From the NCBI GenBank assembly GCA_009663005.1, contig CM018915.1, positions 14,258,572 through 14,268,571 of the forward strand: 10,000 bases of DNA, read 5' to 3'. The DNA is from Actinidia chinensis. Lineage: Eukaryota; Streptophyta; Magnoliopsida; Ericales; Actinidiaceae. How positions within the stretch are numbered: the first letter of the stretch is position 1; each line of letters begins with the position of its first letter. Both the position numbers and the translations under genes were made by a program. Of the stretch, positions 8,331 through 10,000 are shown one piece after another. The notes under the pieces are model-generated. The model did not search any database and was not told where the DNA came from. It saw nothing but the letters and a program-made list of their open reading frames with translations.

Positions 8331-8713
8331 AAACACAACCAATATCTCACAAATATAGCGGGCGACATTTTTGCCCCTGTACAACCAATCCGAGGTCAAT
8401 CTCAGCCATCCTTTCACAGACTTAACACCAACGTCCAATTCGACGGTCAAGAATGGATCTACTGGCAGCTTCTCCCATCAATTCTCTCATCTGGTCTGTA
8501 CAGTCTCTGTCCAATTCGACGGTCAAGAATGTTCAATTCGCCATTGTTATCCGTAATTTGGCCATCGTGTTCTTCACGGTTTGACCTCTGTAACATGATA
8601 TGCATTTATGTCTGTATGCGGAGATCTCAGTTGTTTTGATCTAATTTTTAGCTCATTTGATCTGAAATCTCTGTTTTCTGGTGTTTGAACCTTGTTGATA
8701 GAATCCTTTAGCT
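8331..8713 (+). promoter_or_regulatory. Likely promoter and 5' leader of APX
   Basis: Composition shifts from very AT-rich to mixed about 380 bases before the APX start codon. CCAAT occurs at 8339-8343 and 8385-8389. A TATTTAAA-like TATA candidate lies at about 8275-8282. A pyrimidine-rich leader-like stretch covers about 8465-8510. CTTTAG at 8706-8711 sits directly before CTATGG and would serve as a 3' splice site for a 5'-leader intron, a feature reported for some APX genes. Its donor could be GTTTGA at about 8579, but this is a guess. No convincing heat-shock element was seen. Confidence 0.45.
8433..8531 (+). repeat. 23-bp exact direct repeat upstream of APX
   Basis: The same 23 bases, beginning GTCCAATTCGACGGTCAAGA, occur at 8433-8455 and 8509-8531, with 76 bases from start to start. 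A third partial copy, CAATTCG, follows at about 8534-8540. The sequence flanking the two copies is not similar, so this is not simply a recent 76-bp tandem duplication. The repeats sit 183-281 bases before the APX ATG, in the presumed leader or promoter. Confidence 0.85.
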
Positions 8714-8842
8714 ATGGCGAAGTGTTACCCGACTGTGAGTGATGAATACCTGAAGGCGGTTGATAAGGCCAGACCTCAAGAGAAGCTCAGAGGCCTCATT
8801 CGCTGAGAAGGCACTGTGCTCCTATTATGCTTCCCGTCTCGC
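8714..8842 (+). CDS. APX: APX coding exon 1 (N-terminus)
   Basis: The frame starting at ATG 8714 reads MAKCYPTVSDEYLKAVDKAR, matching the conserved start of cytosolic APX, then a PQE insertion and KLRGLI. An extra C at about 8801 shifts the frame into a TGA stop at 8804-8806. Compensating for it, and for extra bases near 8811 and 8833-8834, gives the expected alanine-Glu-Lys-His-Cys-Ala-Pro run and then Ile-Met-Leu-Arg-Leu. This run includes Lys30 and Cys32, which bind ascorbate, and distal Arg38 (pea APX numbering). The exon likely ends at 8842 before GTTATG, inside the Ala40 codon, where APX genes commonly have an intron. Codon-level substitutions are few while indels are many. Confidence 0.85.
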
Positions 8843-8927
8843 GTTATGCTTTCCTCTCTCTCTCCTCTCTCTCCTCTCTCGTCCATCTTCGATCACTAGG
8901 ATCTTTTATCATATTTTGTGTATTCAG
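8843..8927 (+). other. APX intron 1
   Basis: The putative intron starts with GTTATG and ends with TATTCAG, 85 bases long. It has a CT-rich run (8852-8881) near its 5' end instead of near the acceptor. Both dinucleotides are canonical. The Trp-His-Ser-Ala-Gly-Thr codons expected at the start of the next exon are not recognisable here or downstream. Confidence 0.6.
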
Positions 8928-9082
8928 ACGTGGCGAACAAAAGACTGGAGGTGTCCGTTCGGGACCATGAGGCACAAGCTGAACAATGTCACGCGGCCAA
9001 CAAGGCCTCGACATCGCCGTCAGGCTACTAGAGCCCATCAAGGACAGTTTCCGATCCTCTCCCTTCGGGCTTCAATCAAAGG
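8928..9082 (+). CDS. APX: APX coding exon 2
   Basis: After allowing for small indels the block encodes threonine-Lys-Thr-Gly-Gly-Pro-Phe-Gly-Thr-Met-Arg-His, then a KAEQCHAANKGLDIAV-like run and RLLEPIKDQFPILS. This is the helical segment after the distal heme pocket in cytosolic APX. Visible frame breaks are two extra bases near 8952, a missing G after 8978, a missing G near 9005, and a missing C near 9045. The final bases resemble the codons for a SFADFYQ-like stretch with further losses. The exon should begin with WHSAGT, but it starts ACGTGGCGAAC, so about seven or eight codons including the catalytic His42 seem to be lost. The donor is probably GTATTT at 9083. Confidence 0.82.
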
Positions 9083-9640
9083 GTATTTCTCCTAATATAT
9101 GTTCAGATAGTCAAGAGAGTATTTGTTGTACGTATATATGAATAATATATATGTGTGTATGTATAATACATGCATATATATTTAATATAGGGTTAATTTG
9201 GATGAAAATTTCTTTTTTTTTTTTTTTTTTTTTGATCGGCAAAGAAAATATATTAAACGCGGAAAAAAATTTACAACGACGGATAATAATAAGGATTACG
9301 TTGAAAACAACATGAACATTACGGATACATACTATGCTTAGTTTGACAATACGCCGTAGCCAAAAACATGTGCTACCTAAACTCAAAAACCATAGCAAGT
9401 GGCAAGATGCCAACAAAAACATAAAAACACAAAAAAACACGAGCAAATCCGAGCACCCTATGCTCAACACCTCGCAAGCCAAATGAATCCAAAAACAAAG
9501 CAAAAATCGCCACCGAATTTGTTCGTTCGAAACCAAAATCAAGTTCACACCCAAATCTGCCATAAGAAGCCCCACCCCAAATGTTGGGGATGAATTTCTG
9601 GTTGCCAAATGTTTATTTTTCTCCAATTGATTCTGTCAAA
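9083..9640 (+). other. APX intron 2
   Basis: This intron of about 558 bases is mostly filled by an antisense LINE fragment. The 5' part (9083-9197) is AT-rich with TATATA runs. No AG dinucleotide occurs from 9570 to 9677, so no canonical acceptor exists before the next recognisable coding block. CTGTCAAATTCTGG at 9633-9646 sits where CAG/CTTGCTGG would be expected. Confidence 0.65.
9198..9599 (-). mobile_element. 5'-truncated LINE 3' end with target-site duplications
   Basis: Read on the minus strand, the element ends with TTTAATATATTTTCTTTGCC, GATC and a 21-base poly-A tail (poly-T at 9213-9233 on plus). This 3' end style is typical of plant LINEs. The element body covers about 9213-9585, around 370 bases, so it is strongly 5'-truncated and has no reverse transcriptase domain. 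Flanking sequences TTGGATGAAAATTTCT (9198-9213) and TTGGGGATGAATTTCT (9584-9599) are near-identical, as expected of a target-site duplication with later small changes. A minus-strand frame of 171 codons (9111-9626) runs through it and past both ends and is not considered a gene. A SINE is less likely because no tRNA-like promoter boxes were seen. Confidence 0.78.
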
Positions 9641-9713
9641 TTCTGGTGAATGTGGTTGTTGCGTTGAAATGTACTGGAGGGCAATGATGATGTTCCATTC
9701 ACCAGGGAGGCCG
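9641..9713 (+). CDS. APX: APX coding exon 3
   Basis: With small indels corrected by eye, the block gives the conserved leucine-Ala-Gly-Val-Val-Ala-Val-Glu segment, then Thr-Gly-Gly-Pro-x-Asp-Val-Pro-Phe-His-Pro-Gly-Arg. This is among the most conserved parts of cytosolic APX. Extra AA near 9650, a missing C near 9662, extra bases near 9670 and 9683, and a missing C near 9701 break the frame. The block ends at GGGAGGCCG before GTTCTTG, a plausible donor. The following EDKPEPPPEGRLPDATKG-type exon was not found before 10000. Confidence 0.8.
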
Positions 9714-10000
9714 GTTCTTGTTTTTTTTTTTTTTTTGGCCTATTTGGTTATATTTTGGCTCTGTTGTTCTTGATTCATTGTCTTTTGGTGTATTGTTTGG
9801 ATTACTTGTGAGTTTCTTTGTAAATGAGAATGCGAAGTTGTAATACATCATGCCAAATGTTGAGTTTCATGGCTTTTATGTGTTTGCCAGCTATAGTATA
9901 GTCGTTGACTATAATCTGCAAACATTAGGCAGGATTAGTGAAAGATTTATGATTGGTGAATGTGTTGTGCTAGCAAAACGGAGAAAGAGAAGAAAGAAAA
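9714..10000 (+). other. APX intron 3 (partial)
   Basis: This is T-rich sequence after the donor GTTCTTG, including a 16-base poly-T run at 9721-9736. No coding block resembling the next APX exon was found. The purine-rich end (9978-10000) is unexplained. The intron, if real, is longer than 287 bases. Confidence 0.5.

Larger units (their letters stand above)
8714..9713 (+). pseudogene. Cytosolic ascorbate peroxidase, disrupted, 5' part only
   Basis: This locus encodes the N-terminal part of cytosolic APX, a class I heme peroxidase that reduces hydrogen peroxide with ascorbate in the ascorbate-glutathione cycle. Three exon-like blocks follow the family order: MAKCYPTVS... through the Lys30/Cys32/Arg38 region, then TKTGGPFGTMRHKAEQ...LLEPIKDQFPILS, then LAGVVAVEVTGGP-like sequence to PFHPGR. 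Block boundaries fall where APX genes usually have introns. Problems: several 1-2 base indels break the frame in every block, the first in-frame stop is at 8804-8806, the distal Trp41-His42 segment (pea numbering) is not recognisable, and intron 2 has no acceptor AG. The rest of the protein, with proximal His163, Trp179 and Asp208, would lie beyond 10000. It is either a decaying unprocessed pseudogene or a real gene in an indel-rich assembly. Family identity is much surer than functional status. Confidence 0.85.

Noticed and set aside
8322..8639. 105-codon plus-strand frame upstream of APX
   Set aside because: It covers the presumed promoter and leader, contains the direct repeat, and has no recognised motif. 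A long leader ORF cannot be excluded.
9111..9626. 171-codon minus-strand frame
   Set aside because: It runs through the LINE 3' tail, the poly-T run and both flanks, so it is not a single biological unit and has no reverse-transcriptase motif.
9721..9736. Second LINE or SINE tail at the 16-base poly-T
   Set aside because: No LINE-type 3' end sequence or target duplication adjoins it. It lies just after a splice donor and fits a T-rich intron.

Overview
This window is nuclear DNA of a land plant, most likely a flowering plant. It is AT-rich and made mostly of repeats, with CT-rich leader-like tracts. The only recognisable gene is cytosolic ascorbate peroxidase (APX), split by introns at positions that fit the APX family. 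The species cannot be named from the sequence.

Layout: (1) 1-2550 is a tandem satellite with a period of about 421-440 bp. Each period has two related blocks of about 273 and 160 bp, and the best-preserved copies carry strong dyad symmetries. (2) 2551-3345 is a richer-GC segment with no recognised gene but an unusual number of perfect palindromes. (3) 3346-4735 is AT-rich with no supported gene. (4) 4735-7390 holds two direct copies of a CT-rich/AT-rich module. The first copy is enlarged by about 0.8 kb containing a foldback, MITE-like element. (5) 7391-8330 is very AT-rich, with short direct and inverted repeats. (6) 8331-8713 is the likely promoter and 5' leader of the APX locus and has a 23-bp direct repeat. 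(7) 8714-9713 holds three exon-like blocks of APX on the plus strand. The third intron runs on to the window edge and later exons lie outside. (8) A 5'-truncated LINE tail lies in APX intron 2 in antisense orientation, flanked by imperfect target-site duplications.

The APX exons are clear by homology but not readable as they stand. Several 1-2 base indels break the frame, the distal-heme Trp-His segment is not visible, and the intron 2 acceptor AG is missing. Either this is a decaying, unprocessed APX copy or the assembly has uncorrected long-read indels. The high ratio of indels to substitutions leaves the second possibility open. Most ORFs of 60-170 codons elsewhere look like chance ORFs in low-complexity DNA and are not annotated. 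All calls come from reading by eye; no alignment or database search was run.
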